A DNA stretch of 64,000 nucleotides from Marinobacter persicus. GTDB lineage: Bacteria; Pseudomonadota; Gammaproteobacteria; Pseudomonadales; Oleiphilaceae. The first letter of the stretch is position 1. Each line of letters starts with the position of its first letter. The notes beneath the pieces were generated by a model. The model did no database searches, was not told where the DNA came from, and saw nothing but the letters and a program-made list of their open reading frames with translations. Positions 1 through 8,375 of the stretch are shown here, in pieces. A program made the translations under genes and the position numbers. Where the stretch lies: NCBI RefSeq assembly GCF_900114155.1, contig NZ_FOSC01000008.1, positions 62,001 through 126,000 on the forward strand, read 5' to 3'.

Positions 1-438
1 CAACTTGTTGTAGCGATAACCGACACCTGCCGACAGATCCAGGAACGACCGCTCACCACTCTGCCAGACCCGATTGCCGTAACCGGTGGTGGCACTCGAT
101 TCAAAGTCATAACCGGAAAAGCGATCATCCTCCCAGGCGCCGCGTACAAACCAGTACTGGCGATCATCGAATTTATAATCGGCTTCCAGGGCCGCCTGGT
201 ATTCCTCGGTCGTGGTTTCGTCATCCGCTTCGGTATAACGGGTACTGAAGTTCCCGCTATTACGCCAGCGAGCGGTTTCCTGGGCCAGCGCCAGGCGGCC
301 GTTCACCTTGGTTTCCTCGGTGTTGCCGGACGTCATCAACACACCCAGTTCTGCTTCGCCAGTCAGGTTGTTGTCTTCCGCCTGTGCCAGAGGGGTCAGC
401 GCCAGGCAGGCAACGGCCAGTGAGGTCTGAATCCGCAT
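1..438 (-). CDS. DUF481-family outer-membrane protein (partial, C-terminus off window)
   Basis: The gene runs off the left edge, so only the first 146 codons are present. They start with a clear signal peptide (MRIQTSLAVACLALTPLAQA) followed by a mature part rich in aromatic and acidic residues. The mature part contains GEAELGVLMTSGNTEET and then alternating strands ending GVGYRYNKL, as in the DUF481 (YdiY-like, 'salt-induced outer membrane') beta-barrel family. The start at 438 is backed by a GGAGA ribosome site nine bases upstream. Family members are small outer-membrane barrels of unknown function. No operon partner is visible: the next gene, trhO, is on the same strand and ends 24 bases before this start, so the two could share a transcript. 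Confidence 0.75.
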   Translation of the reverse strand, partial: MRIQTSLAVACLALTPLAQAEDNNLTGEAELGVLMTSGNTEETKVNGRLALAQETARWRNSGNFSTRYTEADDETTTEEYQAALEADYKFDDRQYWFVRGAWEDDRFSGYDFESSATTGYGNRVWQSGERSFLDLSAGVGYRYNKL

Positions 439-462
439 CGGTTCTCCTTTCGTTTTCAGGGA

Positions 463-1482
463 TCAATTCGGCTCGGTAGTACGTTCGCGAACGCCCAACA
501 GACTTCTGCGGGCCTGTTCCTGCTGCTCAGCTTTCTTACGCGCCTTGCGCTCGGCAATTATCCGGGCCGCTTCGCCGCCCACGTGGGCTTCTCCCCGGGC
601 TTCGGCGAGGCGCATCTGGTGTTCACGCTCACGGAAACGGGCTTTCTGCTCTTCGGTCAGCGATTCGATGCACTGGTGGCAGCTCACTCCCTGCTCGTAT
701 TCCCGGCGCTGTTTGTCGTCTTCGGTGATTGGCCGGCGACAGGCGTGGCACTGGTCGTAATCGCCGCGCTCAAGGCGGTGGTTCACAGTCACCCGGTCAT
801 CAAACACAAAGCACTCGCCCTGCCACAGAGTCTGCTCCTCGGGCACGTCTTCCAGGTATTTCAGGATGCCGCCCTTGAGGTGATACACCTCGTCAAAGCC
901 CTGTTCTTTCAGAAACGCGGTGGACTTTTCGCAGCGAATGCCGCCGGTGCAGAACATGGCGACTTTCTTGTGTTTCTGCGGGTCCAGGTTTTCCTTCACG
1001 TACTCGGGGAATTCGCGGAAGGTGTCGGTGGCCGGGTTCACAGCGTTTTTGAAGGTGCCGATTTCCACCTCGTACTGGTTGCGGGTGTCCACCAGCAGCA
1101 CTTCGGGATCGGAGATCAGGTCGTTCCAGTCTTTCGGTTCGACGTAGGTGCCCACCACGCGTTTGGGGTCGATGCCCTCCACGCCCATGGTGACGATCTC
1201 TTTCTTGAGTTTGACCTTGGTGCGCTTGAACGGCTGGATGTCGACGAAGGATTCCTTGTAGTCGATGCCCTCGAACCGCTCGTCGCTGGCGATCCAGTGT
1301 TTGACGGCGTCGATGCCTTCACGGCTGCCGGCGATGGTGCCATTGATGCCTTCACGGGCCAGCAACAGGGTGCCGTGCACGTCGTTTTCCAGCATCAGGT
1401 CCAGCAGCGGCTGGCGCAGCTGTTTGTAGTCGTTCAGGACTGCGAACTTGTATAGGGCGCAGACCACAACGTTGTTGCTCAT
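463..1482 (-). CDS. trhO: tRNA uridine(34) hydroxylase, rhodanese family (TrhO/YceA)
   Basis: The product is 339 residues, the usual length of TrhO. TrhO makes 5-hydroxyuridine at position 34 of certain tRNAs using oxygen. The N-terminal acylphosphatase-like part ([31 protein letters not shown]) is followed by a rhodanese domain with the active-site loop [10 protein letters not shown] and the downstream [13 protein letters not shown]-terminal segment carries paired cysteines ([15 protein letters not shown]) that may bind zinc, and the protein ends in a charged helix. An ATG at 1482 was chosen because homology begins there and AGGAGAAC lies just upstream; the open frame extends further to 1674 only by chance. 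Confidence 0.93.
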   Translation of the reverse strand: MSNNVVVCALYKFAVLNDYKQLRQPLLDLMLENDVHGTLLLAREGINGTIAGSREGIDAVKHWIASDERFEGIDYKESFVDIQPFKRTKVKLKKEIVTMGVEGIDPKRVVGTYVEPKDWNDLISDPEVLLVDTRNQYEVEIGTFKNAVNPATDTFREFPEYVKENLDPQKHKKVAMFCTGGIRCEKSTAFLKEQGFDEVYHLKGGILKYLEDVPEEQTLWQGECFVFDDRVTVNHRLERGDYDQCHACRRPITEDDKQRREYEQGVSCHQCIESLTEEQKARFREREHQMRLAEARGEAHVGGEAARIIAERKARKKAEQQEQARRSLLGVRERTTEPN

Positions 1483-1701
1483 AGTGTTCTCCTGCGGGCC
1501 GGATCGTAAATCCGGAGCATGATTTGGGGTGCGGGAGTGTAACCAAGTGCGGGGTGGTTTGAAATGAGGGGTGGCCGCAGGAATCGCTACTCTGAGCGCT
1601 GTCAGTCGGGTAGGCCTGTTAAAAATTTGCGGAGCCTGGATGGCGGAGAAGACTTTCGGAAAGCCACCCCGCACTGAAGCTTGTACAGAGTTACCTGAAA
1701 T

Positions 1702-2427
1702 TTACTGTTCCTGCTCCAACTCTCTTTCCACAACGGCCGACAACTGCCCCCACCCCGGCCGGGTCAATCGGATGTTATCGACCATCACAGTAGGCGTGCT
1801 CATCACCCGCATCTGCTCGGCCACTTCCGCGCTTTGCTCGATGGTTTCACGGTGCAGTTCGGTGGTCATGCAGCGGCGGAAGCGGCGTTCTTCCAGGCCG
1901 AAGTCGTTGGCGTAGCGGGTGAAGATGTCCAGCGGGTTGGCTGAATCGCTCCATTCGCTCTGGTTTTCATACAACCGGTCGTGCATGTCCCAGTACTGGT
2001 CCTGGTCGCCGGCGCAGCGGGCGGCCATGGCTGCGGGCATGGCGTTGACATGCTGGCGCAGGGGCAGGTCGAAGTAGACAAAGCGTACCTGGCCGCTCTC
2101 GACGTATTCGCGCTTCAGGCGCTGGCTGGCTTCGGCGAAGTTGGCGCAGCCGGGGCACTGGTAGTCGGCGAACTCGCGAACCACCACCGGGGCATCGTCC
2201 GGGCCGATGGAAACGCCGTAACGGTCCATGTCCTCGGGGAACGGCGGGGTGTCCGGGCCGGCGACGGGCAGGGTTTCGTCCTGGGGGGTTGGTGGTTTGG
2301 TCAGGATGTACAGACCGGTCATGATCAGTGCGGCCAGTGCCACCACGCCTATCAGGACCGAGGTGCGACGTCCATTGCGTTTTGGTGATGGCGCACCAGT
2401 GTGTTGGCGGCGTTTGGCTTCACCCAT
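1702..2427 (-). CDS. Membrane-anchored DsbA-like thioredoxin-fold protein
   Basis: This is a 241-residue protein. A short basic N-terminus (MGEAKRRQ) precedes one transmembrane helix near residues 25-42 (VLIGVVALAALIMTGLYIL). A periplasmic DsbA/DsbG-type domain follows. The active site is CPGC in ADYQCPGCANF, and the cis-proline loop STPTVMVDN is also present. It is likely a periplasmic thiol oxidoreductase tethered to the inner membrane; the substrate is unknown. The ATG at 2427 has GGAG eight bases upstream and lies inside the end of acpH (8-base overlap), so the two genes are probably translationally coupled. No dedicated DsbB partner is seen in the window. Confidence 0.82.
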   Translation of the reverse strand: MGEAKRRQHTGAPSPKRNGRRTSVLIGVVALAALIMTGLYILTKPPTPQDETLPVAGPDTPPFPEDMDRYGVSIGPDDAPVVVREFADYQCPGCANFAEASQRLKREYVESGQVRFVYFDLPLRQHVNAMPAAMAARCAGDQDQYWDMHDRLYENQSEWSDSANPLDIFTRYANDFGLEERRFRRCMTTELHRETIEQSAEVAEQMRVMSTPTVMVDNIRLTRPGWGQLSAVVERELEQEQ

Positions 2428-2998
2428 GGTGTTCTCCTGCAAAGGTGTGTAGCTCGGGGAAAAAGTTCAGGAAGCGGGCTTCCAGTTCTTCCTCGTGCTG
2501 GTAAATTTCCTCGATTATACCGTCAAAGCGGTTGGCGAAACGTATACGGCTGGCCACCCGGTCCAGGGCATGGCCGATGTTGTCCAGGCTTTGATAGGCG
2601 CCAAACCAGTCATGGGCGACCATCCGCCGGGTGGTCTGAACCATGGTTGCGGACATCAGATGTTCGTAGTCTGCAAATTCGCCGTACACCTGTTGGATGA
2701 ACGTATCACGGTTTTTTTCGGAAAACCGGGACCAGTGGCGTAGCAGGAAATGGTCGTACAGGATATCCAGGGCCACCCCGGCAAAACGCCTGCGCCGCTT
2801 TGAAAACAAGCCCTTGGAGTCCAGGACCGCCGGATGGCTGTCGGTGAAGCTATCCACGGCGCGATGGTGATGCACTCCCCGCACCACTTCGCCGGGATAG
2901 GTGGACAGGTCCACACCGCGCACGAAATCGCCCAGCACACTGCCAATGCGTGCCTCTGGCGAGTCCGGGGCGAGGAACAGGTGGGCCAGGTGATTCAT
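2420..2998 (-). CDS. acpH: Acyl carrier protein phosphodiesterase
   Basis: The product is 192 residues and matches the AcpH/DUF479 family, which removes the 4'-phosphopantetheine arm from acyl carrier protein. Recognisable are the start MNHLAHLFLA, the GSVLGDFVRG box, HHHRAVDSFTD with its histidine/aspartate metal-binding residues, and ILYDHFLLRHW. These form the HD-like catalytic core. The downstream thioredoxin-fold gene begins inside this gene's 3' end. The function of that pairing is unclear and may simply reflect operon compaction. Confidence in the family is high; the in vivo role rests on the E. coli homologue. Confidence 0.9.
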   Translation of the reverse strand: MNHLAHLFLAPDSPEARIGSVLGDFVRGVDLSTYPGEVVRGVHHHRAVDSFTDSHPAVLDSKGLFSKRRRRFAGVALDILYDHFLLRHWSRFSEKNRDTFIQQVYGEFADYEHLMSATMVQTTRRMVAHDWFGAYQSLDNIGHALDRVASRIRFANRFDGIIEEIYQHEEELEARFLNFFPELHTFAGEHHG

Positions 2999-3079
2999 AA
3001 ATATACCGTGATTAGTGGGTGAACTCTGGCTGAGCGCTTGCGTATAGCCATTTACAATGTAGCAACACGGGCAACAACC

Positions 3080-3256
3080 ATGCTTGGTTTTCTGAAAGGC
3101 AATCCAGAGAAGAAACTGCGCAAAGCTTATGAAAGCAAGCTTGCAGAAGCATTACACGCACAGCGCAACGGCGATTTGCGGACTCATGGCACGCTGATGG
3201 AAGAGGCGGAAAAACTGTATGCAGAGATCAAAAAGCTGGAGCAGGCACAGTCGTGA
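3080..3256 (+). CDS. Small DUF6435-like (Lacal_2735 family) protein
   Basis: This 58-residue protein begins MLGFLKGNPEKKLRKAYESKL and is almost entirely helical and charged. It resembles a family of very short proteins of unknown function found in many marine bacteria. The open frame extends upstream to 3038, but the ATG at 3080 is preferred because the family begins with MLGFLKG/NPxKKL. It is transcribed away from acpH and converges on cbpM, with a GC-rich hairpin between them. Function is unknown; the two-helix amphipathic pattern could suit membrane-surface or protein binding. Confidence 0.7.
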   Translation: MLGFLKGNPEKKLRKAYESKLAEALHAQRNGDLRTHGTLMEEAEKLYAEIKKLEQAQS

Positions 3257-3280
3257 CCCCGGGGCATCATCACCGGGGTC
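3255..3280. terminator. Hairpin between convergent genes
   Basis: GACCCCGG and CCGGGGTC (8-bp perfect arms) flank a 10-base loop, overlapping the stop of the small DUF6435-like gene and preceding the end of cbpM on the other strand. Placement between convergent genes suits a bidirectional terminator. There is no long T-run, so it may be Rho-assisted. Confidence 0.5.
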
Positions 3281-3294
3281 TGTTGGCGCTGTGC

Positions 3295-3639
3295 TCACTC
3301 ACCGGTTAGCTGTCTCAGGCGCTGCTCCATGCGTGCCATGTCCCGGCGCATAGTGTGCAGCTCGTCCAGCAAATCCAGTGACAACGCCAGGCCCGGCAGG
3401 TTCAGTTTCAGATCCCGTTGCAGTCGCAGGGCTTTTTGCAGGCGATTCAGCGCCGGCACATCAAACTGCCACTGGAGAGCTTCCTCTGTCTCTTCAAGCG
3501 GAGCGATGATGCCGTAATTTACCAGTTTGATGATGAATTCCGCGTGACAATCACCCCGCTCGCACACTTCGCGCAGGGTGAAGGTTGTGCCATTGTCGTC
3601 GACAACTTCAACGGTCAGTATCTGGTCCTGGTGATTCAT
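3295..3639 (-). CDS. cbpM: Chaperone modulator CbpM
   Basis: The product is 114 residues with a MerR-like winged-helix fold. TFTLREVCERGDCHAEFIIKLVNYGII is the recognition-type helix region (residues about 19-45), and a C-terminal coiled coil rich in Leu/Arg/Asp follows. CbpM binds the J-domain of CbpA and blocks its co-chaperone activity. It lies 10 bases downstream of cbpA on the same strand, the conserved cbpA-cbpM operon, which makes the call secure. Confidence 0.88.
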   Translation of the reverse strand: MNHQDQILTVEVVDDNGTTFTLREVCERGDCHAEFIIKLVNYGIIAPLEETEEALQWQFDVPALNRLQKALRLQRDLKLNLPGLALSLDLLDELHTMRRDMARMEQRLRQLTGE

Positions 3640-3649
3640 GGCCTCCCCC

Positions 3650-4618
3650 TCACACGTGCAGCTTGCTGCGTGGATTAAAGTTCTTTTCCAGCTCGGCTAA
3701 CCGTGCGTACAGTTTTTCAGCTTCTTCGCTGTGCTGTTCGGGCATGGCCACCTGCAGCACGATGATCTGGTCACCCGGGTGCTTGCCGGGGAACCCCTTG
3801 CCTTTGAGCCGCAGCTTGCGACCGCTGGTAGATCCTTTTGGCACTTTCACTTTCACCTTACCGGTTACGGTGGGCGCGGTGACGGTGGCACCCAACGCCG
3901 CTTCCCATGGTGCGACGGGCAAGGTCACGAGCACATCCCGGCCTTCCACAGTAAAGTGCGGGTGGGGGGCCAGCTCCACCTCAATGAACAGGTCGCCGGA
4001 TTCTCCACCGCCAGCACCGGGCGCACCCTGGCCCTTGAGGCGTATATGTTGCCCCTCACGCATGCCGGCCGGGATTTTCACTTTCAGGGTTTTCTGGCGC
4101 GGAATGACCCGGCCGTGACTATCGGTGTCATGTACGGTGAAAGACACCTGTTTCTCGCAGCCGTTGATTGCCTCTTCCAGGAACAGCGCAAGCCTGGCGT
4201 GCACGTCTTCACCGCGCATTCGCATAGTCTGGCGGAAACCACCAAAACCGCCGCCGGAGAATCCCGTGCGGTGGCCTCCCCCAAACATTTGTTCAAAAAA
4301 TTCGCTGAACTGGCGCGCATCGGCTTCGGTGTAACCACCACCGCCGAAGCCTGACCCACTCTGCCAGCCGGGTGGCGGCTCAAAGGAGCCATCGCCAGCG
4401 GAACCGTATTTTCGCAGCTGGTCGTATTCGGCCCGTTTTTCCGGGTCTTTCAACACCTCGTAGGCCTCACTCACCTCCTTGAACTTGTCACTGGCGTTTT
4501 CCTCTTTGCTTACATCCGGATGATACTTGCGTGCCAGCTTGCGGTAGGCCTTCTTGATGTCTTCCGGCGAGGCCGACTCACTCACTCCGAGCGTGGCGTA
4601 ATAGTCCTTGAAGTCCAT
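3650..4618 (-). CDS. cbpA: Curved-DNA-binding J-domain co-chaperone CbpA
   Basis: This 322-residue DnaJ-type protein is a co-chaperone for DnaK and also a nucleoid-associated protein in E. coli. The J-domain starts [12 protein letters not shown] and has HPD at residues 33-35. A Gly/Phe-rich linker (about residues 95-130) and the two DnaJ C-terminal beta domains follow ([23 protein letters not shown]). The cysteine zinc finger of DnaJ itself is absent, which separates CbpA from DnaJ. The ATG at 4618 was chosen because the J-domain begins there and GAGGAGT lies just upstream. cbpM follows after 10 bases. Confidence 0.92.
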   Translation of the reverse strand: MDFKDYYATLGVSESASPEDIKKAYRKLARKYHPDVSKEENASDKFKEVSEAYEVLKDPEKRAEYDQLRKYGSAGDGSFEPPPGWQSGSGFGGGGYTEADARQFSEFFEQMFGGGHRTGFSGGGFGGFRQTMRMRGEDVHARLALFLEEAINGCEKQVSFTVHDTDSHGRVIPRQKTLKVKIPAGMREGQHIRLKGQGAPGAGGGESGDLFIEVELAPHPHFTVEGRDVLVTLPVAPWEAALGATVTAPTVTGKVKVKVPKGSTSGRKLRLKGKGFPGKHPGDQIIVLQVAMPEQHSEEAEKLYARLAELEKNFNPRSKLHV

Positions 4619-4798
4619 GGCACTCCTCATGAATCGTTAAACATGTCTCTGAGTACCTATATTTGACGCTGGCAGCCAAATTACAAGGTGGCCACGCCCG
4701 GCAATCCCGACCCGTCATCTGCTTTTGGTCCATTATCAATGGCACTGCATACCCAGTAGAATAGCCGCCTTTAGGCTCCATCACCTGTTGGGAACAAC

Positions 4799-5461
4799 AT
4801 GGCCGTGAACACTGACCATTCGCCCGGAAGCCGGCTGTTGCAACAATTGTCCCGGTCATCAGACAGTACCAGCCTGCCCTGCCTGGCAGAACGGCTGGGC
4901 CGGCTCTTCGGCCTGGGCGACACCATGAGCCTGGATGCGGCCATCGCCGGGCGTTCACGGCACCCGGGCAGCCCGCAGGCGGCGGTTGTTGAACGGCTGA
5001 CCGAAGAGCTGGCGACCAGTCGCCGGGCTCTGGTCCGGCGGATCGAAGACTGGGCCGGTGATGTCACATTTGACGATGAACCGGCCTTCGAGCCCTTGCA
5101 AAACGCGTGGCTGGGTGCACAGCGCAAAGTCGCCGCCACCAGCAGGCAGCTACGTGACAAGGTGCGCAAGGCCATGAAAGAGCAGGGCCCGACCCTGGCG
5201 CACCTGGCAGAGCTGGATGCGGTGTTTGACCAGACCATGGCCGGTTACACCAGCCAGTGCTTCGCCGCCATTCCCAAAGAACTGGAGCAGCGTTTCCAGA
5301 CACTGCAAAACGCCGACAGGCCAACACCCGAGTCCGACAACTGGCTCCACCGTTACTGCGAGGAAGCGCGGAACCTGTTACTCGCCGAACTGGATGTTCG
5401 GCTGGAGCCGGTACTGGGGTTGCTGGAGGCCTGTCACAACGAAGTGAGTGAACATTCATGA
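4799..5461 (+). CDS. DUF3348-family protein, first gene of putative motor operon
   Basis: This 220-residue soluble protein has no signal peptide or membrane segment. It is mainly helical, with segments such as RLGRLFGLGDTMSLDAAIAG and EELATSRRALVRRIEDWAG. It matches the pattern of the DUF3348 family, known only from conserved neighbourhoods with DUF802, OmpA and DUF2894 proteins. The stop overlaps the next gene's ATG by four bases, the start of a chain of overlaps running to 8248. A possible promoter lies just upstream (TTATCA, 18-bp gap, TAGAAT). Function is unknown. As the leading cytoplasmic gene it could be a regulator or cytoplasmic cap of the membrane complex encoded next; that is inference. 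Confidence 0.75.
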   Translation: MAVNTDHSPGSRLLQQLSRSSDSTSLPCLAERLGRLFGLGDTMSLDAAIAGRSRHPGSPQAAVVERLTEELATSRRALVRRIEDWAGDVTFDDEPAFEPLQNAWLGAQRKVAATSRQLRDKVRKAMKEQGPTLAHLAELDAVFDQTMAGYTSQCFAAIPKELEQRFQTLQNADRPTPESDNWLHRYCEEARNLLLAELDVRLEPVLGLLEACHNEVSEHS

Positions 5462-6969
5462 GCAGACTGTTTTTTGTTATTGCCTTTGCCCTCGGCCTGG
5501 CCGTGGTGGCCTGGATCGGCGCCGGCTTTATTGGCTCCGAGCCACTGGCACTGGCCTTCACCGGGCTCATTGCGCTGGTGTACTGCCTGGGCTTTGGCGA
5601 ACTGGTGAACTTTCGCCGCAGCACCGGGCAACTGGCAAGCGCCCTGGACACCCTGCCCTCGAAAACCGGGGAAGTCAGCGGCTGGCTCAACGGCCTGCCA
5701 GGTGCCATGCAGTTGCCCGTCCAGCGGCGCATCGAAGGCCATACGGCACCCCTGCCCGGCCCGCAACTCACCCCTTACCTGACGGGCCTATTGGTGATGC
5801 TCGGCTTGCTGGGCACCTTTGCCGGCATGATCGTTACCCTCAGCGGCGCGGCTTCGGCGCTGGATAACAGCACCGAACTGAGCGCCGTTCGCAGCGCACT
5901 GGCCGCCCCCATTGCCGGCCTGAGTCTGGCATTTGGCACCTCCATCGCCGGTGTGGCCGCCTCCGCCATGCTGGGGTTGGCCTCCACCCTGAGCCGGCGG
6001 GAACGCCTGCAGGTGTCCCGGCGCCTGGACGGGGACTTGCGCAACAAGCTGCGCCACCTGTCTGGCGACTACCAGCGTGAACAGGCGTTCCAGGCCATCG
6101 AGAGCCAGGCCCGGGCGTTGCCGGACATGGCCTCGGCCATGGAACGCATGACCGCCCGCATGGAGCAGTTAGGCGAGCGGCTGGAGCAGTCCCTGACGCA
6201 GAACCAGCAGACCTTTCACCAGAACGTGGAAGCCCAATACCAGGCGCTGGCCGATTCGGTGGCCCGTTCCCTGAAAACCGCCACGGAGGCCAGCAGCCGA
6301 CAAACCGCCGAACAGATTCAGCCCGTGGTGCGCGAAGCCATGGATCAGCTGCGGGCCGATGCCGATGCCCAACACAGGAACTGGGCGTCGGTCGCCGGCG
6401 AATGGCTGGAACGCCAAGGGGCTGGTTTTGAGCAACTGACCACCAGCACGGCCGAAAAACTGTCTGCCTTGGAAGGGCAAATGGCCCGCAACAGCGAACG
6501 GGATAACGAGCTGCTGGAAGAACGCAAGCAACTGGTCAGCGAACTGGATGCCCTGCTGGCGAACCACCGGGAGCAGATCGACAGCCAACGCCAGGCGGTG
6601 GATGCCCTGGTGAACGGCGCCGGCGACACCCTCACCGGCATTGGCGAACGGTTCAGTGCGCTGATTGAAGAGCAAAGCCAGCAATTGGGCCAACTGGGTG
6701 AACACCTGACCGGCAGCAGCCAGGAAGTGGGCGCCCTGAGCGATGCCTTCGGCACGGCGATTGAACAGTTCAGCCAGTCCAATGAGCAGGTCATCGCTAG
6801 CCTGGCGGACATCCAGAAGGCGCTGGATAACGCCGGCACCCGCCACGACGAACAACTGGCCTACTATGTGGCCCAGGCCCGTGAGGTGATTGACCTGAGC
6901 GTGAGCGCGCAGAAAGATGTGATCGATGCAGCCGCCGCGCTTCGCAAACCGGCAACCGAGGCCGTGTGA
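5458..6969 (+). CDS. DUF802 protein with MotA/TolQ-like channel domain and long coiled-coil tail
   Basis: This 503-residue inner-membrane protein starts with two N-terminal helices (about residues 3-26 and 30-50). A second pair near 100-130 and 145-175 carries GLLVMLGLLGTFAGM and PIAGLSLAFGTSIAGVAASA. Those motifs resemble the MotA/TolQ/ExbB proton-channel subunits. From about residue 190 to the end the protein is a long alpha-helical tail rich in Gln, Glu and Ala, probably projecting into the cytoplasm. It overlaps both neighbours. Together with the MotB-like product downstream it looks like the stator/rotor ring of an ion-driven motor. The arrangement of channel plus long tail recalls ZorA of the Zorya defence system, but no Zorya effector is present. 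Confidence 0.78.
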   Translation: MSRLFFVIAFALGLAVVAWIGAGFIGSEPLALAFTGLIALVYCLGFGELVNFRRSTGQLASALDTLPSKTGEVSGWLNGLPGAMQLPVQRRIEGHTAPLPGPQLTPYLTGLLVMLGLLGTFAGMIVTLSGAASALDNSTELSAVRSALAAPIAGLSLAFGTSIAGVAASAMLGLASTLSRRERLQVSRRLDGDLRNKLRHLSGDYQREQAFQAIESQARALPDMASAMERMTARMEQLGERLEQSLTQNQQTFHQNVEAQYQALADSVARSLKTATEASSRQTAEQIQPVVREAMDQLRADADAQHRNWASVAGEWLERQGAGFEQLTTSTAEKLSALEGQMARNSERDNELLEERKQLVSELDALLANHREQIDSQRQAVDALVNGAGDTLTGIGERFSALIEEQSQQLGQLGEHLTGSSQEVGALSDAFGTAIEQFSQSNEQVIASLADIQKALDNAGTRHDEQLAYYVAQAREVIDLSVSAQKDVIDAAAALRKPATEAV

Positions 6970-7625
6970 TGGAACACCTGGAAGGCGGTGAGCAGCAATC
7001 CGCCCCGGTGTGGGCGATTTTCTCCGACCTGATGGCCGCCCTTGTCGGCCTTCTGGTGCTGCTTCTGGTATGGGTGATCGGCCTGCAACTGGAACTGAGC
7101 CAGTCCCTGGCCGAGGAGAAAGCCAAACGGGAAGCGGAGCAGGAGCGCCGGGTAGCCCTGGAGCAGGCACTGGAAGACCCGCTGACCAAGGGCCTGGTAA
7201 CTTTCCGCAACGGGCGCATTGGCATCAGTGGCAACGTGCTGTTTGAACTGAACTCCGACGCCCTGCAGGCGGACGGCGAGGAAGTACTGGCTTCGCTGGT
7301 GGAACCACTGCAGGCGTACCTCACGGAGCACGATGAACTGCTGATGGTCAGCGGCTTTACCGACGACCTGCCGCTGCTCAGCGGCAATCGTTACGAGGAT
7401 AACTGGGGGCTCTCGGCCCAGCGGGCGCTGACGGTGACCCGCACGCTGATCGCCCAGGGGCTCCCGGAAGACCGGGTGTTTGCCGCCGCTTTCGGCCCGC
7501 ACCAGCCAGCCGTCCCGAATCAGGATCCCGAATCGCGCGCGAAGAACCGGCGGGTGGAGATCAGCACAGTGCCAAGAGCGTCCGAGGATGGGCCCGTTGA
7601 GAAAAGTACAGGAGTCGAGGGCTGA
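6969..7625 (+). CDS. MotB/OmpA-like peptidoglycan-binding protein
   Basis: The product is 218 residues. One transmembrane helix near residues 14-38 (FSDLMAALVGLLVLLLVW) carries an aspartate near its start, the position used for proton transfer in MotB, TolR and ZorB. A short coiled coil (about 45-70) follows. The rest is an OmpA C-terminal domain with VSGFTDDLPL, NWGLSAQRALTV and RAKNRRVEIS, the peptidoglycan-binding signature. The ATG at 6969 shares its A with the DUF802 stop codon. It is the expected partner of the DUF802 channel subunit, anchoring the complex to the cell wall. What the motor drives is not known. Confidence 0.82.
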   Translation: MEHLEGGEQQSAPVWAIFSDLMAALVGLLVLLLVWVIGLQLELSQSLAEEKAKREAEQERRVALEQALEDPLTKGLVTFRNGRIGISGNVLFELNSDALQADGEEVLASLVEPLQAYLTEHDELLMVSGFTDDLPLLSGNRYEDNWGLSAQRALTVTRTLIAQGLPEDRVFAAAFGPHQPAVPNQDPESRAKNRRVEISTVPRASEDGPVEKSTGVEG

Positions 7626-8248
7626 TGCCTGGCACGATCACCACTACTTCTGATCTGCCCCTGCTCAGGCACCTGCAGGAAAACGGCGCGGGCCATGCGG
7701 ACCCGGTGCGCTTTCGATACCTGGAATCACTGGAGCAGCGCCTTCGCGCCCGAGGACTTCAGGGAAGCGTACATTGGCAAAAACTGGAACAGGCCGTTTC
7801 TGATTATCACGCCACATATGATCAGTCAGAACCGGAATACCAACCGGCAGAGACCAACACGCCCTCGCTTCTTGGCGCACTCACTGAGCAGCTCGATCAG
7901 GTTCGGGCACCGGCTCCGGCCGCCAATCGTTCCTCTACCCTCGAGCAGTTGATCTTCGGTCCTACGGAAAACCCACCCAAGCCGAGCAACGGCAAGTCGG
8001 CAGCTCAACACCTGCAACCACTGAAAGCGATGGCCAGGGCCCAGGCTGATCGTGATTCTGAAATGCGTGAGGCGCGCATTCGTCACGCCATACACCAGAC
8101 GCCCGAGGATGCCGGGCCAATGAACGCCCATCGGCTGGTCAGTCGGGCCATTGCCAGAATGCAGAGCCTGTCCCCGGCGTATCTGGACCGGTTTGCCCGT
8201 TACGCGGATACGTTGATGGTGCTGGAACAGCTGGCGAGAAAGCACTGA
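7625..8248 (+). CDS. DUF2894-family protein, last gene of putative motor operon
   Basis: This 207-residue soluble protein has no signal or membrane helix and no recognised catalytic motif. The first part is acidic and Pro/Gln-rich. The C-terminal half is helical and contains SEMREARIRHAIHQTPEDAGP and NAHRLVSRAIARMQSLSP, ending with YLDRFARYADTLMVLEQLA. It fits the DUF2894 family, which occurs with DUF802 and OmpA-like genes. The start ATG overlaps the preceding stop by one base, so all four genes form a strict overlapping operon. A strong hairpin follows 88 bases after the stop. Role unknown; a cytoplasmic partner or effector of the motor is a guess from position. Confidence 0.72.
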   Translation: MPGTITTTSDLPLLRHLQENGAGHADPVRFRYLESLEQRLRARGLQGSVHWQKLEQAVSDYHATYDQSEPEYQPAETNTPSLLGALTEQLDQVRAPAPAANRSSTLEQLIFGPTENPPKPSNGKSAAQHLQPLKAMARAQADRDSEMREARIRHAIHQTPEDAGPMNAHRLVSRAIARMQSLSPAYLDRFARYADTLMVLEQLARKH

Positions 8249-8335
8249 CCCGGCAAGGCGGAAGGGAGCCGGTGATGATGCCCCTCCTGACTGAAATGGG
8301 AAACGGATTCGGGAGGGTTTTGAAAGGGAGATAAG

Positions 8336-8363
8336 ACAGTCCCGGACAGGCGTCCGGGACTGT
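8336..8363. terminator. 12-bp-arm hairpin between convergent DUF2894 and fba genes
   Basis: ACAGTCCCGGAC and GTCCGGGACTGT flank the four-base loop AGGC, a very stable perfect hairpin between two convergent genes. It likely ends transcription from one or both sides. Its arm sequence resembles the inner arm of the palindromic elements at 9.5 and 16.6 kb (AGTCCCGG), so it could be a reduced relative of that family. Confidence 0.6.
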
Positions 8364-8375
8364 GGAACAACGAGC

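Noticed and set aside
583..1455. Open frame of 290 codons on the plus strand over trhO
   Set aside because: It is the antisense of a well-supported TrhO gene, with composition typical of reversed GC-rich coding DNA and no recognisable domain.
1483..1701. Gene or RNA between trhO and the thioredoxin-fold gene
   Set aside because: No supported open frame, hairpin or promoter stood out in these 219 bases.
4799..8248. Zorya anti-phage system
   Set aside because: The ZorA- and ZorB-like pair is suggestive, but no ZorC, ZorD or ZorE gene is present and the flanks are housekeeping genes, so only a motor of unknown use is claimed.
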